This document shows positions 1 through 7,720 of a stretch of DNA of 64,000 bases, piece after piece. The translations under genes and the position numbers were made by a program. Location: assembly GCA_001769125.1 (NCBI GenBank), contig MEOG01000008.1:1-64000 (forward strand), in the 5' to 3' direction. Each line of letters begins with the position of its first letter. Positions within the stretch are counted from its first letter, which is position 1. A model generated the notes under the pieces. It searched no databases, had not been told where the DNA came from, and saw nothing but the letters and a program-made list of their open reading frames with translations. Source of the DNA: Bacteroidetes bacterium GWF2_35_48. Its GTDB lineage: Bacteria; Bacteroidota; Bacteroidia; Bacteroidales; GWF2-35-48.

Positions 1-83
1 AAAAAGATGAAGCAATCGAATTGCTGAAAAATATTTTTACCCCACATCAAATTCCTCAGCTAAATTTTGTAGTTTTGAAGTGA
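1..83 (+). CDS. 3' end of a gene cut by the left edge
   Basis: Frame 3 is open from the edge to a TGA at 81-83 and gives 26 C-terminal residues starting KDEAIELLKNIF and ending LNFVVLK. The composition looks like real coding sequence: a short amphipathic helix followed by a beta-strand. No family can be recognised from this fragment, and a chance open frame of this length is possible. The 240 bases that follow, up to the next gene, are AT-rich and show no gene. Confidence 0.4.
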   Translation, partial: KDEAIELLKNIFTPHQIPQLNFVVLK

Positions 84-324
84 GAAATGTTAGGTATTAA
101 TAATCTGTGAAAATTGGTGTAATCTGTGGCAGAAGGGTTTTCGGAGAGGACTCATAATTTTAAAAGTTCAATTTGAACATTACTTAAATTACTATTAGGT
201 TTACTCGTAATAAATATTTTTTTTCTGATTAAATTCCTTTGACGTGTAGCACTCTGATATCTTTATTGGATTACTATTTTTGTAGGAAAGATACAATATT
301 TTAAAAATATATTAAGAGTCTCAA

Positions 325-1410
325 TTATTTTTCAAGAGTTGCATTCCATTCAGCAATACCATTTTCTAACGAATACAGATTTGTGAAATCGCTTTTTTTC
401 TGAAGGTAATTAATAGCGCTAAGACTTTTTATCCCATATCTGCATGCAAAAACAACTTTAATATCAATTGGGATTTTATGGATATTTTTTGATATCTCAC
501 CTAAAGGAATATTATCTGTTGCTATACTGAAATTTTCTGTATCGTCTTCATCACGTAAGTCTATTATTACTATTTTCTCTTTGCAATCGAGCAGGTTTCT
601 CAATTCTTTTGCAGAAATTTTTTTTACAGTTGTTTCATTTGTGCAAAAATCGGTATAATCTTTAAGTTCAGTTATTGTATCAGAATCCGGATTTTTCTCC
701 AACTCAATTGTATCGAAATTAAAATTTAACGCATCAACAAGCAGTAGTCTTCCGTTTAATACATTACCCACTCCTGTAATTATTTTTATTACCTCACAAG
801 CCTGCATAGTACCTATGATTCCGGGCATTACACCCATAACCCCTACATCGGAACAACTTGGTATTTCAAGCGGATCGGGAGGTTCGGGAGCAAGACAACG
901 AAGTGTTGGGCCATTCAAATAATTAAACACCGTAATTTGTCCATAAAATTTTTCAATTGCTCCATACACGAGTGGTTTTTTCAATATTACACAGGCATCA
1001 TTGGTAAGATAACGGGTAGGAAAATTATCGGAGCCTTCAACAATAATATCGTAATCGTTGAAAATATCAAGCGCATTCTTTTTTGTAAGTTTCAAGAAAT
1101 GGATATTGAAATTAACAAACGGATTTTGTTTCGATAATTTTTCTTTTGCAACAAGAGCTTTGGGTTTATCTATATCTTCAGGGGTAAATAAAATTTGGCG
1201 TTGTAGATTTGATTCATCAACGGTATCGTAGTCAAGAATGCCTATGGTTCCCACTCCGGCAGCAGTAAGATATTGAAGAATGGGACATCCAAGCCCTCCT
1301 GCGCCAACAACCAGAACTTTTGCCTGTTTCAGCTTTTCCTGACCTTTTTCGCCGATTTCAACCATACGAATATGGCGGCTGTATCTGCGTATTTCCTTTT
1401 CTGATAACAT
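325..1410 (-). CDS. MoeB/ThiF-type adenylyltransferase with C-terminal rhodanese domain
   Basis: This is an E1-like enzyme that would adenylate the C-terminus of a small ubiquitin-like sulfur carrier; the fused rhodanese would supply sulfur, as in MoeZ/MOCS3. The nucleotide-binding loop GAGGLGCP is at residues 36-43. The conserved catalytic cysteine is C186 (IPSCSDVGVMG), and the rhodanese loop is CRYGIKS with C323. The usual zinc site is almost gone: the first CxxC reads TLRC, so only C172 remains, and the second pair (normally after 'NP') is replaced by NPDSDTI. It lies downstream of cysN on the same strand with an 84-base gap, so a role in feeding sulfur to cysteine, thiamine or molybdopterin is inferred from position. 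MoeB, ThiF and MoeZ functions cannot be separated from sequence alone. The family call is firm; the substrate is unknown. Confidence 0.88.
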   Translation of the reverse strand: MLSEKEIRRYSRHIRMVEIGEKGQEKLKQAKVLVVGAGGLGCPILQYLTAAGVGTIGILDYDTVDESNLQRQILFTPEDIDKPKALVAKEKLSKQNPFVNFNIHFLKLTKKNALDIFNDYDIIVEGSDNFPTRYLTNDACVILKKPLVYGAIEKFYGQITVFNYLNGPTLRCLAPEPPDPLEIPSCSDVGVMGVMPGIIGTMQACEVIKIITGVGNVLNGRLLLVDALNFNFDTIELEKNPDSDTITELKDYTDFCTNETTVKKISAKELRNLLDCKEKIVIIDLRDEDDTENFSIATDNIPLGEISKNIHKIPIDIKVVFACRYGIKSLSAINYLQKKSDFTNLYSLENGIAEWNATLEK

Positions 1411-1494
1411 ATTTTGAAATTATTTTTCAAATATAAAGTTTTTTCAGGAAATAATGCGATTGAAAAAAATATAGGGTGTTATCATGAAATGTTT

Positions 1495-2736
1495 TTACAT
1501 TATCATCCCTGCTGCCATTGTTTCGTTGGTAACTTCATCAATTAAAATAAGGCTTCCGGTAATTTTATTTTTTATATAGGAATCAGTAAAAAGTGCTTTG
1601 CTTGTACGAATATCAACACAGGCAATGTCGTTCATGCCAATCTTTTTATCCTGTGTGTTTTTTGTAAGTGAATTGATATCCATTTTAAAAGAAACATCTT
1701 TGATAATACAACGAACTTCATTGCTTGTGTGTCGTACGATATATTTTCCATTTTGATTCATGGGTCTTTCATTAAACCAGCAAAGCATCATTTTAATATC
1801 CTGATTTTTTTCAGGCATCTCGTCTTTTTTTACAAGCATATCTCCCCTGCTTACATCAACATCATCTTCAAGGGTAATGCAAACAGATTCGCCTATATTA
1901 GCAGTTTTTATGCTTTCATTGTATATTGTAATTCCGGTAATTTTTGATTCAATTAAGTTGGGTAAAATAACTACTAGATCTCCTACTGAAATAGCCCCAC
2001 CTGCAAGCTGCCCTGCATATCCTCTGAAATCGTGAAATTTATCTGATTCTGGTCTGATGATATATTGTACAGGAAAGCGTGCAGGCAACTTTTCAGTATT
2101 ATTATTTACTTCTATTGTTTCAAGCATCTCTATCAGAGAAGATTCTTTGTACCATGGGGTGTGCTCTGATCTATTCACAACATTATCTCCATTCAATGCG
2201 CTGATGGGAATATAATGAACATTTTGTATGTTTAATTTTTCAGCAATTTCTACATAATTTTTCTTAATATTTTGAAAAATTTGTTCCGAAAAATTAACCA
2301 TATCCATTTTATTTATACATAAAATAATATGTTTAATCTGGAGTAGCGATGCGATATAAGAATGCCTGATTGTTTGTTCGGAAATTCCGTTTCGCGCATC
2401 AACAAGAATTAGAGCTAAATCTGCAGTAGAAGCTCCTGTTACCATATTACGTGTGTATTGAATATGACCGGGCGTATCTGCAATAATAAATTTGCGTTTT
2501 GGAGTTGCAAAATATCTGTAAGCAACATCAATGGTAATACCCTGTTCACGTTCAGCTTTCAGCCCGTCTGTAAGCAACGCAAGATTTATGTGTTCCTCTC
2601 CTTTTCTTTTGCTTGCAAGGTCAATTGCCTCAAGCTGATCCTCAAAAATTGCTTTGCTATCATATAATAAACGACCAATTAATGTGCTTTTGCCGTCATC
2701 AACACTGCCTGCTGTAGTAAAACGAAGTAAATTCAT
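1495..2736 (-). CDS. cysN: Sulfate adenylyltransferase subunit 1 (GTPase)
   Basis: CysN is the regulatory GTPase of ATP sulfurylase. It couples GTP hydrolysis to formation of adenosine 5'-phosphosulfate (APS) from sulfate and ATP by CysD. The G-protein motifs are intact: G1 GSVDDGKS at residues 10-17, G3 DTPGH at 87-91 and G4 NKMD at 142-145, followed by EF-Tu-like beta-barrel domains. At 413 residues it is a stand-alone CysN. There is no fused APS kinase (CysC), which agrees with an APS-reductase pathway. The gene starts 18 bases downstream of cysD, so the two are almost certainly co-transcribed. Confidence 0.96.
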   Translation of the reverse strand: MNLLRFTTAGSVDDGKSTLIGRLLYDSKAIFEDQLEAIDLASKRKGEEHINLALLTDGLKAEREQGITIDVAYRYFATPKRKFIIADTPGHIQYTRNMVTGASTADLALILVDARNGISEQTIRHSYIASLLQIKHIILCINKMDMVNFSEQIFQNIKKNYVEIAEKLNIQNVHYIPISALNGDNVVNRSEHTPWYKESSLIEMLETIEVNNNTEKLPARFPVQYIIRPESDKFHDFRGYAGQLAGGAISVGDLVVILPNLIESKITGITIYNESIKTANIGESVCITLEDDVDVSRGDMLVKKDEMPEKNQDIKMMLCWFNERPMNQNGKYIVRHTSNEVRCIIKDVSFKMDINSLTKNTQDKKIGMNDIACVDIRTSKALFTDSYIKNKITGSLILIDEVTNETMAAGMIM

Positions 2737-2754
2737 GATGCTTTGTTTATCGGT

Positions 2755-3648
2755 TTAAAAATAGCCTTCCACTTTTCGATCTTCCATTGCAGATTCAGAG
2801 CGTTTATCATCCCAGCGGCTGCCCCTTTCTGTAATGCGTGTTGCAGCAATTTCTTTAATAATATCTTCAAGATTATTGGCTTTTGATAAAGTTAAACCCG
2901 TACATGAAATATCACCAACTGTGCGGCATCGAACCTGTTTTACTTCAACTTTTTCGTTTGGTTTTAAATTCATAAAAGGAGCATAAGCAAGCCATACACC
3001 ATTGCGACAAAATGCTTCACGGATATGCGTATAATACAAACTGGGTAAAGCAATTTTTTCTTCATAAATATATTGCCAAACGTCCAGTTCTGTCCAGTTA
3101 CTAATAGGAAAAACCCGAAAATGTTCGCCCATATTTTTACGCCCATTGAAAATATTCCACAATTCCGGTCGCTGATTTTTAGGATTCCATTGTCCGAATT
3201 CATCACGATGGGAAAAAAATCGCTCTTTTGCCCTTGCTTTTTCTTCATCTCTTCTGCCACCGCCAACAGCAGCATCAATTTTATTTTTCTCAATTGCATC
3301 AAGCAATGTTACGGTTTGAAGTTTATTTCGGCTCGCATTGTAGCCTGTTTCTTCAACAACTTTTCCCGAATCAATGGTTTCCTGAACAGAACCGACTATT
3401 AAGCGCAGACCATGTTCCTTTACAAGATCATCTCTAAAATCAAGCGCTTCCTGAAAATTATGCCCTGTATCAATATGCAATAATGGGAACGGAATTTTAG
3501 TCGGATAAAATGCTTTCAAGGCAAGATGTACTAATACTATCGAATCTTTACCCCCTGAAAAAAGAATAGCAGGGTTTTGGAACTGCGCCGCTATTTCACG
3601 GAACACAAAAATTGATTCGTTTTCTAATGCTTTAAGATGTGAGGTCAT
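2755..3648 (-). CDS. cysD: Sulfate adenylyltransferase subunit 2
   Basis: CysD is the catalytic subunit of ATP sulfurylase, a PP-loop ATP pyrophosphatase that makes APS. The PP-loop SGGKDS is at residues 31-36. Typical family stretches such as FSHRDEFGQWNPKNQRPELW and the C-terminal RGSRWDDKRSESAMEDRK are present. The length of 297 residues is normal. The gene lies directly upstream of cysN. A 574-base repeat-filled gap separates it from cysH upstream, so the cluster may now be two transcription units. Confidence 0.97.
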   Translation of the reverse strand: MTSHLKALENESIFVFREIAAQFQNPAILFSGGKDSIVLVHLALKAFYPTKIPFPLLHIDTGHNFQEALDFRDDLVKEHGLRLIVGSVQETIDSGKVVEETGYNASRNKLQTVTLLDAIEKNKIDAAVGGGRRDEEKARAKERFFSHRDEFGQWNPKNQRPELWNIFNGRKNMGEHFRVFPISNWTELDVWQYIYEEKIALPSLYYTHIREAFCRNGVWLAYAPFMNLKPNEKVEVKQVRCRTVGDISCTGLTLSKANNLEDIIKEIAATRITERGSRWDDKRSESAMEDRKVEGYF

Positions 3649-3650
3649 TT

Positions 3651-3699
3651 TTATTTGAAAATTATTTGATTTGAAAATTATTTGATTTGAAGATTTGAA
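3651..3699. repeat. AT-rich short direct repeats upstream of cysD
   Basis: Two near-identical copies of a 17-base unit (gaaaattatttgattt) are followed by a degenerate third copy. The same words recur in inverted form at about 4158-4214 (cattttcaaattttcaaatt), flanking the family A element, and again at about 22085-22130. The gap 3649-4222 holds no gene; its ORF-like stretch at 3843-4091 is repeat sequence. Confidence 0.6.
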
Positions 3700-3756
3700 G
3701 ATTGTACGGTGTTATATGAATACAATATTTTATGTTCAAACCTGTATGCCGACAAG

Positions 3757-4144
3757 CTACCGTGTGGACACATCTTTTTCTTAACTGGATTTTGTCACAA
3801 AATTTGCATACTTATATTTTATTGCCAGGTTTAGCATAGGAATTGTGCAAATTTTCCGCCAAAATCTTTTTAATTATTATTTGTTTATACTCCGAGCTTC
3901 GCTCGGGGTTACAAATATTCGACTCCTACGGAGTCGTTTTTCTCACTTTATATCTGCCGTGGTCAGTCAGGAGTTCTGAAATTTGTGAAACCTGTCTGCC
4001 TGCCTGTTTACAACAGGTAAATCTGCCAGACAAGGCAGGTTCGTGTCATATATTAGGTTTAATTAATTTTCAGAGTAGGCATAATATTTAAAAAATATCA
4101 AACCCTCAATAAAAATACTTCGCATATTTGTGTCCACACGGTAG
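3757..4144 (-). mobile_element. Family A non-autonomous palindromic element, long copy
   Basis: The ends are perfect 16-bp inverted repeats (CTACCGTGTGGACACA at 3757-3772 and its complement at 4129-4144). A direct repeat TGCCGACAAG flanks it (3747-3756 and 4146-4155), as expected for a target duplication. Inside are two short hairpins, CCGAGC-TTC-GCTCGG and CGACTCC-TAC-GGAGTCG, and a conserved stretch reading gcaaattttccgccaaaat. A second, inverted copy lies at 11741-11947. Relative to that copy this one carries about 170 extra bases (roughly 3951-4122). No coding capacity is visible. Confidence 0.8.
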
Positions 4145-4222
4145 ATGCCGACAAGGCAGGTTGCTTTATTTTCAAATTTTCAAATTGCTTCATTTTCAAA
4201 TTTTCAAATTATTTATTTAAAA

Positions 4223-4924
4223 TTACGTATGTAATCCACATTCTTTCCCACTGCTTTGTTCCCACCACCAGCGCCCGGCGCGAAAATCTTCTCCATCTTT
4301 AATGGCTCTGGTACAGGGTTCGCATCCGATGCTTACAAAATTTTTATCATGTAAACTATTATAAGGAATATTATTTGTTTGAATATAATTTTTCACCTCA
4401 TCGAAAGTCCATTCAAGCAAAGGGTTGAATTTAATAATATCGTAAAGCGCATCATAACTATACATTGAGAGTTGCTGTCTGTTTTCAGATTGTTCAGCTC
4501 TGAGTCCGGTTATCCAACATTTTTTCCCTTTTAAGGCGCGTTGTAAAGGAACAACTTTACGTAAAAAACAACATTCTTTTCTGTTTTCGAGTGATTCATA
4601 AAAGCTGTTAGGTCCTTTCTCTGTAACAAATTTTTCCAAGCTTTCTGCTTCAGGATAAAATACACGTATGTTTTGTTTGTATTTTTCACGTGTAGCATTG
4701 AAAACCCGATAAGTTTCAGGGAAGAGGCGTCCTGTATCAATCGTGAAAATTTCAATGGGAATATTATTTTTGAAAATCAGGTCAGTTATTACCTGATCTT
4801 CAAACCCGAAGCTTGTCGAAAAAACAATTTCATTTTTAAAAACACGTATTAAGTAGAGTAAATGTTCCTCTATTGAGAAGCCTCTTGTTTCATTAAAAAT
4901 TTGATTAACAATATCTGAGTTCAT
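4223..4924 (-). CDS. cysH: Adenylyl-sulfate (APS) reductase, assimilatory
   Basis: This enzyme reduces APS to sulfite using thioredoxin. It has the two cysteine pairs that ligate a [4Fe-4S] cluster, C118-C119 (KECCF) and C201/C204 (GCEPC), and the C-terminal catalytic cysteine C229 in ECGLH. The cluster cysteines mark the APS-using type, as opposed to the PAPS-using E. coli type. This fits the absence of an APS kinase in the neighbourhood. The ATG overlaps the stop of the upstream DUF2061 gene by four bases, implying translational coupling. Sulfite reductase and a sulfate transporter are not in this window. Confidence 0.95.
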   Translation of the reverse strand: MNSDIVNQIFNETRGFSIEEHLLYLIRVFKNEIVFSTSFGFEDQVITDLIFKNNIPIEIFTIDTGRLFPETYRVFNATREKYKQNIRVFYPEAESLEKFVTEKGPNSFYESLENRKECCFLRKVVPLQRALKGKKCWITGLRAEQSENRQQLSMYSYDALYDIIKFNPLLEWTFDEVKNYIQTNNIPYNSLHDKNFVSIGCEPCTRAIKDGEDFRAGRWWWEQSSGKECGLHT

Positions 4925-5232
4925 GGCAATATTATTCGTTTAACAACTCTTGTAGTCCATCTTGTATTTCTTCTTAAAACAACCAGCATCCTGCCCCATC
5001 GGATAATTGCCCAGAATCGTTCATGTAAAAAATACAAAATCATTTTTGATACGACTTCAAAAGAACCGATAGAAAGAGCCGCAATCATTTTTCCTGTAAC
5101 AAGATATGAAAGTACAATTGTGTCTATAGTGCCAACAACTCTCCACGTTATTGCTTTCATAACACTGCGGAGAGGTCTGTCCCTGATAACCGATTGCTTA
5201 TATGATTTTGTCTTGTTTCTGAAAAGAAACAT
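4921..5232 (-). CDS. DUF2061 small membrane protein
   Basis: This is a 103-residue protein whose core (SVMKAITWRVVGTIDTI, then LSYLVTGKM, KMILYFLHERFW) matches the DUF2061 family: two predicted membrane helices with a conserved arginine and an HERFW motif. The function of the family is not established. Here it is the first gene of a translationally coupled pair with cysH (four-base overlap), so a role in sulfur metabolism, perhaps transport or regulation of sulfate or sulfite, is an inference from context. Confidence 0.85.
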   Translation of the reverse strand: MFLFRNKTKSYKQSVIRDRPLRSVMKAITWRVVGTIDTIVLSYLVTGKMIAALSIGSFEVVSKMILYFLHERFWAIIRWGRMLVVLRRNTRWTTRVVKRIILP

Positions 5233-5261
5233 TTTATAAATATTAATTCGTGTAAAAATAC

Positions 5262-5292
5262 ATTGTACATCTTAGGAATTACAGTATTTTTG
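5262..5292 (+). promoter_or_regulatory. Predicted Bacteroidota promoter for the Crp/Fnr gene
   Basis: ATTG at 5262-5265, 19 bases, then TATTTTTG at 5285-5292. This fits the Bacteroidota housekeeping pattern TTTG-N19-21-TAnnTTTG and would start transcription near 5298, about 56 bases before the ATG. Confidence 0.6.
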
Positions 5293-5353
5293 TATGCAAT
5301 AAATAAATACCTGATATGAAATTTTTAATGTTCGGGTATTAAATATTTCATAT

Positions 5354-6055
5354 ATGACTGATTTTAGTGATAAAAAATTATTTGATTGTACGCAGTGTAT
5401 ATTCCGCATGTACAGTTGTATGTATATGCCTGAAGAAGAATATGAAAAAATCAGAAAAACAGCCAATCAACTGCAATTTAAAAAAGGAGAAGTAATTCTT
5501 AAGCAGGGCTCAAAAACAACCCATCTGCTTTTTTTGCATAAAGGCGTAATAAAAATGAATTATGAAAATAATGCAGGGAAAAATATTATTCTTACCATCG
5601 TTTCAGGACCGAAGCTTCTCGGTGGCGCAAATCTTTTTTTTAAAGATTATAATTTGTTTTCTATAATTGCTGTTGAAGATTGCGATGTATGCTTGTTTGA
5701 CAGTAAAACATTAATGTCTCTTTTAGCTGAAAATGGTTCTCTTTTACTTACTCTTGTTGAACGGGCAACAGAAATGTTTCAGGCTTCAATTTTTAATTAT
5801 ATCAGTCTTGCTCATAAACAGGTAAACGGAAGAATTTCTGATATTTTAATTTATCTTTCAGAACATGTTTATAAAACTAAACAATTTATACTCACTTTAA
5901 CCCGAAAAGAAATTGCCGAGTTTGCAGGCTGTTCGCACGAGAATGTTATTATTACGCTATCTAAATTTAACAAAGAAGGAATCATAACTATAAATGGAAA
6001 AGAAATTATTATTAATGACATGGACAAATTGCAGGATATAAGCAGAAGAGGATAA
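5354..6055 (+). CDS. Crp/Fnr-family transcriptional regulator with FNR-like cysteines
   Basis: An N-terminal cyclic-nucleotide-binding-type beta-roll (about residues 30-145) is followed by a Crp-type winged helix-turn-helix (about 170-230; RKEIAEFAGCSHENV). The N-terminus carries C12, C15 and C22 (spacing C-x2-C-x6-C), with further cysteines C110 and C113 in the sensor domain. E. coli FNR holds its oxygen-sensing [4Fe-4S] cluster with three N-terminal cysteines (C-x2-C-x5-C) plus one central cysteine, so an iron-sulfur redox sensor is plausible. It is transcribed divergently from the DUF2061-cysH pair and upstream of a c-type cytochrome-like lipoprotein; either could be a target. The regulator family is certain, the cluster is inferred. 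Confidence 0.9.
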   Translation: MTDFSDKKLFDCTQCIFRMYSCMYMPEEEYEKIRKTANQLQFKKGEVILKQGSKTTHLLFLHKGVIKMNYENNAGKNIILTIVSGPKLLGGANLFFKDYNLFSIIAVEDCDVCLFDSKTLMSLLAENGSLLLTLVERATEMFQASIFNYISLAHKQVNGRISDILIYLSEHVYKTKQFILTLTRKEIAEFAGCSHENVIITLSKFNKEGIITINGKEIIINDMDKLQDISRRG

Positions 6056-6125
6056 TATTGAAAAGGATATTTAACAGCAACTACAGCATTTCCAAATGTG
6101 TAAAAAATATGCGCATTATAATTTC

Positions 6126-6527
6126 ATGAAACGAAAACAAAAAATAATCACAATTGTAATAATGCAACTTCTGATAGTTTTCTGCATCCTGTCATTCAAT
6201 GCATGTTATTACGACAATGAAGAAGAATTATACCCTGTTGACCTGACAAATTGTGATACAACAAATGTTGCTTATAAAAAAACAATTCTTCCCTATTTAC
6301 ATCTTCAATGCCTGAATTGCCACAGCACCACAACAGCACCTATTTATGGAAACAATATTAATTTGGAAGGATACAGCAATGTGAAAAAATATGTTGATAA
6401 TGGAAGTTTTTTTGGTTCAATTTTATGGAATGCATCATACAAGCCGATGCCTATGGATCTAAAAACAGATGATTGTACGATTTTAAAAATAAAAGTTTGG
6501 ATTGATAATGGAGCGATAGAAGATTGA
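6126..6527 (+). CDS. Lipoprotein with a c-type haem motif
   Basis: The start is placed at ATG 6126 because the reading then opens with a lysine/arginine-rich signal peptide ending in a lipobox (LSFNAC). An in-frame ATG at 6096 would add a non-signal extension. One haem-attachment motif CLNCH is present in a 133-residue protein, with a later PMPMD segment that could provide the distal methionine. It resembles the small cytochrome c-like lipoproteins found beside DUF5777 barrels in Bacteroidota. The haem would sit on the periplasmic side of the membrane. It starts 70 bases after the Crp/Fnr gene. Confidence 0.72.
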   Translation: MKRKQKIITIVIMQLLIVFCILSFNACYYDNEEELYPVDLTNCDTTNVAYKKTILPYLHLQCLNCHSTTTAPIYGNNINLEGYSNVKKYVDNGSFFGSILWNASYKPMPMDLKTDDCTILKIKVWIDNGAIED

Positions 6528-6528
6528 T

Positions 6529-6600
6529 GCAATCCTGTGAGGTTTCGTGGGCAGGTTTGCGTGGTAGCTCCCTTAAGGCAGGCTCACAGGTTTGCAGGAA
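6529..6600 (+). repeat. Family D short palindromic repeat, copy 1
   Basis: The repeat begins two bases after the stop codon of the haem lipoprotein. A stem CCTGTGAG...CTCACAGG encloses a variable arm. The same beginning (GCAATCCTGTGAGGT) and stem recur at 45060-45190, 25 bases after fabD. It may act as a 3' mRNA structure or be an interspersed repeat. Confidence 0.6.
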
Positions 6601-6619
6601 ATAAGGGTGTGAAATAAAT

Positions 6620-6726
6620 GGATTAAGGATTAAGAAGTAAGAGTAGGATTAAGGAATGTATTGTTACGCACTTTAATCTTAATCCTTATCCTTAATCCTT
6701 AATCCTTAATCCTTAATCCTTAATCC
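6620..6726. repeat. Inverted heptamer microsatellite (TTAATCC)n
   Basis: GGATTAAGGATTAAG at 6620-6634 faces a run of about seven TTAATCC-type heptamers at 6672-6726. The two arms can pair into a long hairpin just ahead of the next gene. Slippage-prone sequence; no coding content. Confidence 0.7.
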
Positions 6727-6750
6727 AAAATTGAAATTGAAAATACAAAA

Positions 6751-7701
6751 TTGAAAATAAAAAAAACATATTATTTTTTTCGATCAGCAAACCGTATCTT
6801 GTTTGTTCGTCTTATTTTTCCCATTGTAATATTGTTTTTTCTACTAATTACAACACCAGCATTTTCACAGGAAGAAGACCTTGAATCGCTGCTTGAAAAA
6901 GAAATTGAAATAAAACCGGAATTAACCATTGCCACTTTTAAATCTACACGTTTAATAAACAGCCACACTATTGAACGCATGCAAAAAGGCGATTTGGATT
7001 TCAGAATTTCGCATCGCTTTGGGGAAGTAAACACCGGGGTTTATGAATTATTCGGATTAGATTATTCGTCCTCGTACCTTGCTGCTGAATATGGAATAAC
7101 AGATTGGCTTATGACAGGCATTGGCAGGGGAACTATGCAAAAAACATTTCATGGATTTTATAAACTCAGCATTATTAGACAATCTTCAGGGAAAAAATCT
7201 GTACCGGTTTCTGTTTCATGGATGCAGGGAGTATCGCTTAACTCTCTGAAATGGACAAATCCGGAGCGAAGTAATTATTTTTATTCACGATTATCTTACA
7301 TACATCAATTATTAATTGCAAGAAAATTCAACCAGAAATTTTCTTTACAAATAATGCCTGTTCTTGTACACAGGAATCTTGTGCATAATAAAAGTGATAA
7401 AAATGATCTTTATGCGCTCGGAACTGGGGGTCGTTATAAACTAACAAACCGACTTGCAGTTACTGCGGAGTTTTTTTATGTTCATGGATTAAATAACACA
7501 AGTGGAATAAATTATTATCATCCCATCTCAATAGGTATGGATATAGAAACGGGCAGCCATGTTTTTCAATTAATGATCACGAACTCCAGCGGAATTCTGG
7601 AAAATCATTTTATAGGAGAAACAACTGGTGATATTTTTGATGGAGGATTCAGAATAGGATTTAATATCTCACGGGTTTTTACTTTGAAAAAGACAAAATA
7701 G
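6751..7701 (+). CDS. DUF5777 outer-membrane beta-barrel protein
   Basis: A 316-residue exported protein that starts with TTG at 6751. No ATG precedes its lysine-rich signal peptide (cleavage near PAFSQ), and the reading that begins there is a complete signal sequence. The segment with RISHRFGEVNTGVYELFG and the alternating aromatic strands that follow match the DUF5777 barrel family. The molecular role of the family is not known. It is followed 19 bases later by a YceI protein and preceded by a haem lipoprotein, an arrangement that suggests one periplasmic redox module. The upstream sequence repeats the word aaaattgaaa. Confidence 0.8.
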   Translation: MKIKKTYYFFRSANRILFVRLIFPIVILFFLLITTPAFSQEEDLESLLEKEIEIKPELTIATFKSTRLINSHTIERMQKGDLDFRISHRFGEVNTGVYELFGLDYSSSYLAAEYGITDWLMTGIGRGTMQKTFHGFYKLSIIRQSSGKKSVPVSVSWMQGVSLNSLKWTNPERSNYFYSRLSYIHQLLIARKFNQKFSLQIMPVLVHRNLVHNKSDKNDLYALGTGGRYKLTNRLAVTAEFFYVHGLNNTSGINYYHPISIGMDIETGSHVFQLMITNSSGILENHFIGETTGDIFDGGFRIGFNISRVFTLKKTK

Positions 7702-7720
7702 AAAGATCGTTTATAGAACA

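Noticed and set aside
3843-4091. 82-codon plus-strand open frame in the cysD-cysH gap
   Set aside because: It lies wholly inside the family A element and adjoining repeats, and its codons come from palindromes; the second copy of the element does not keep the frame.
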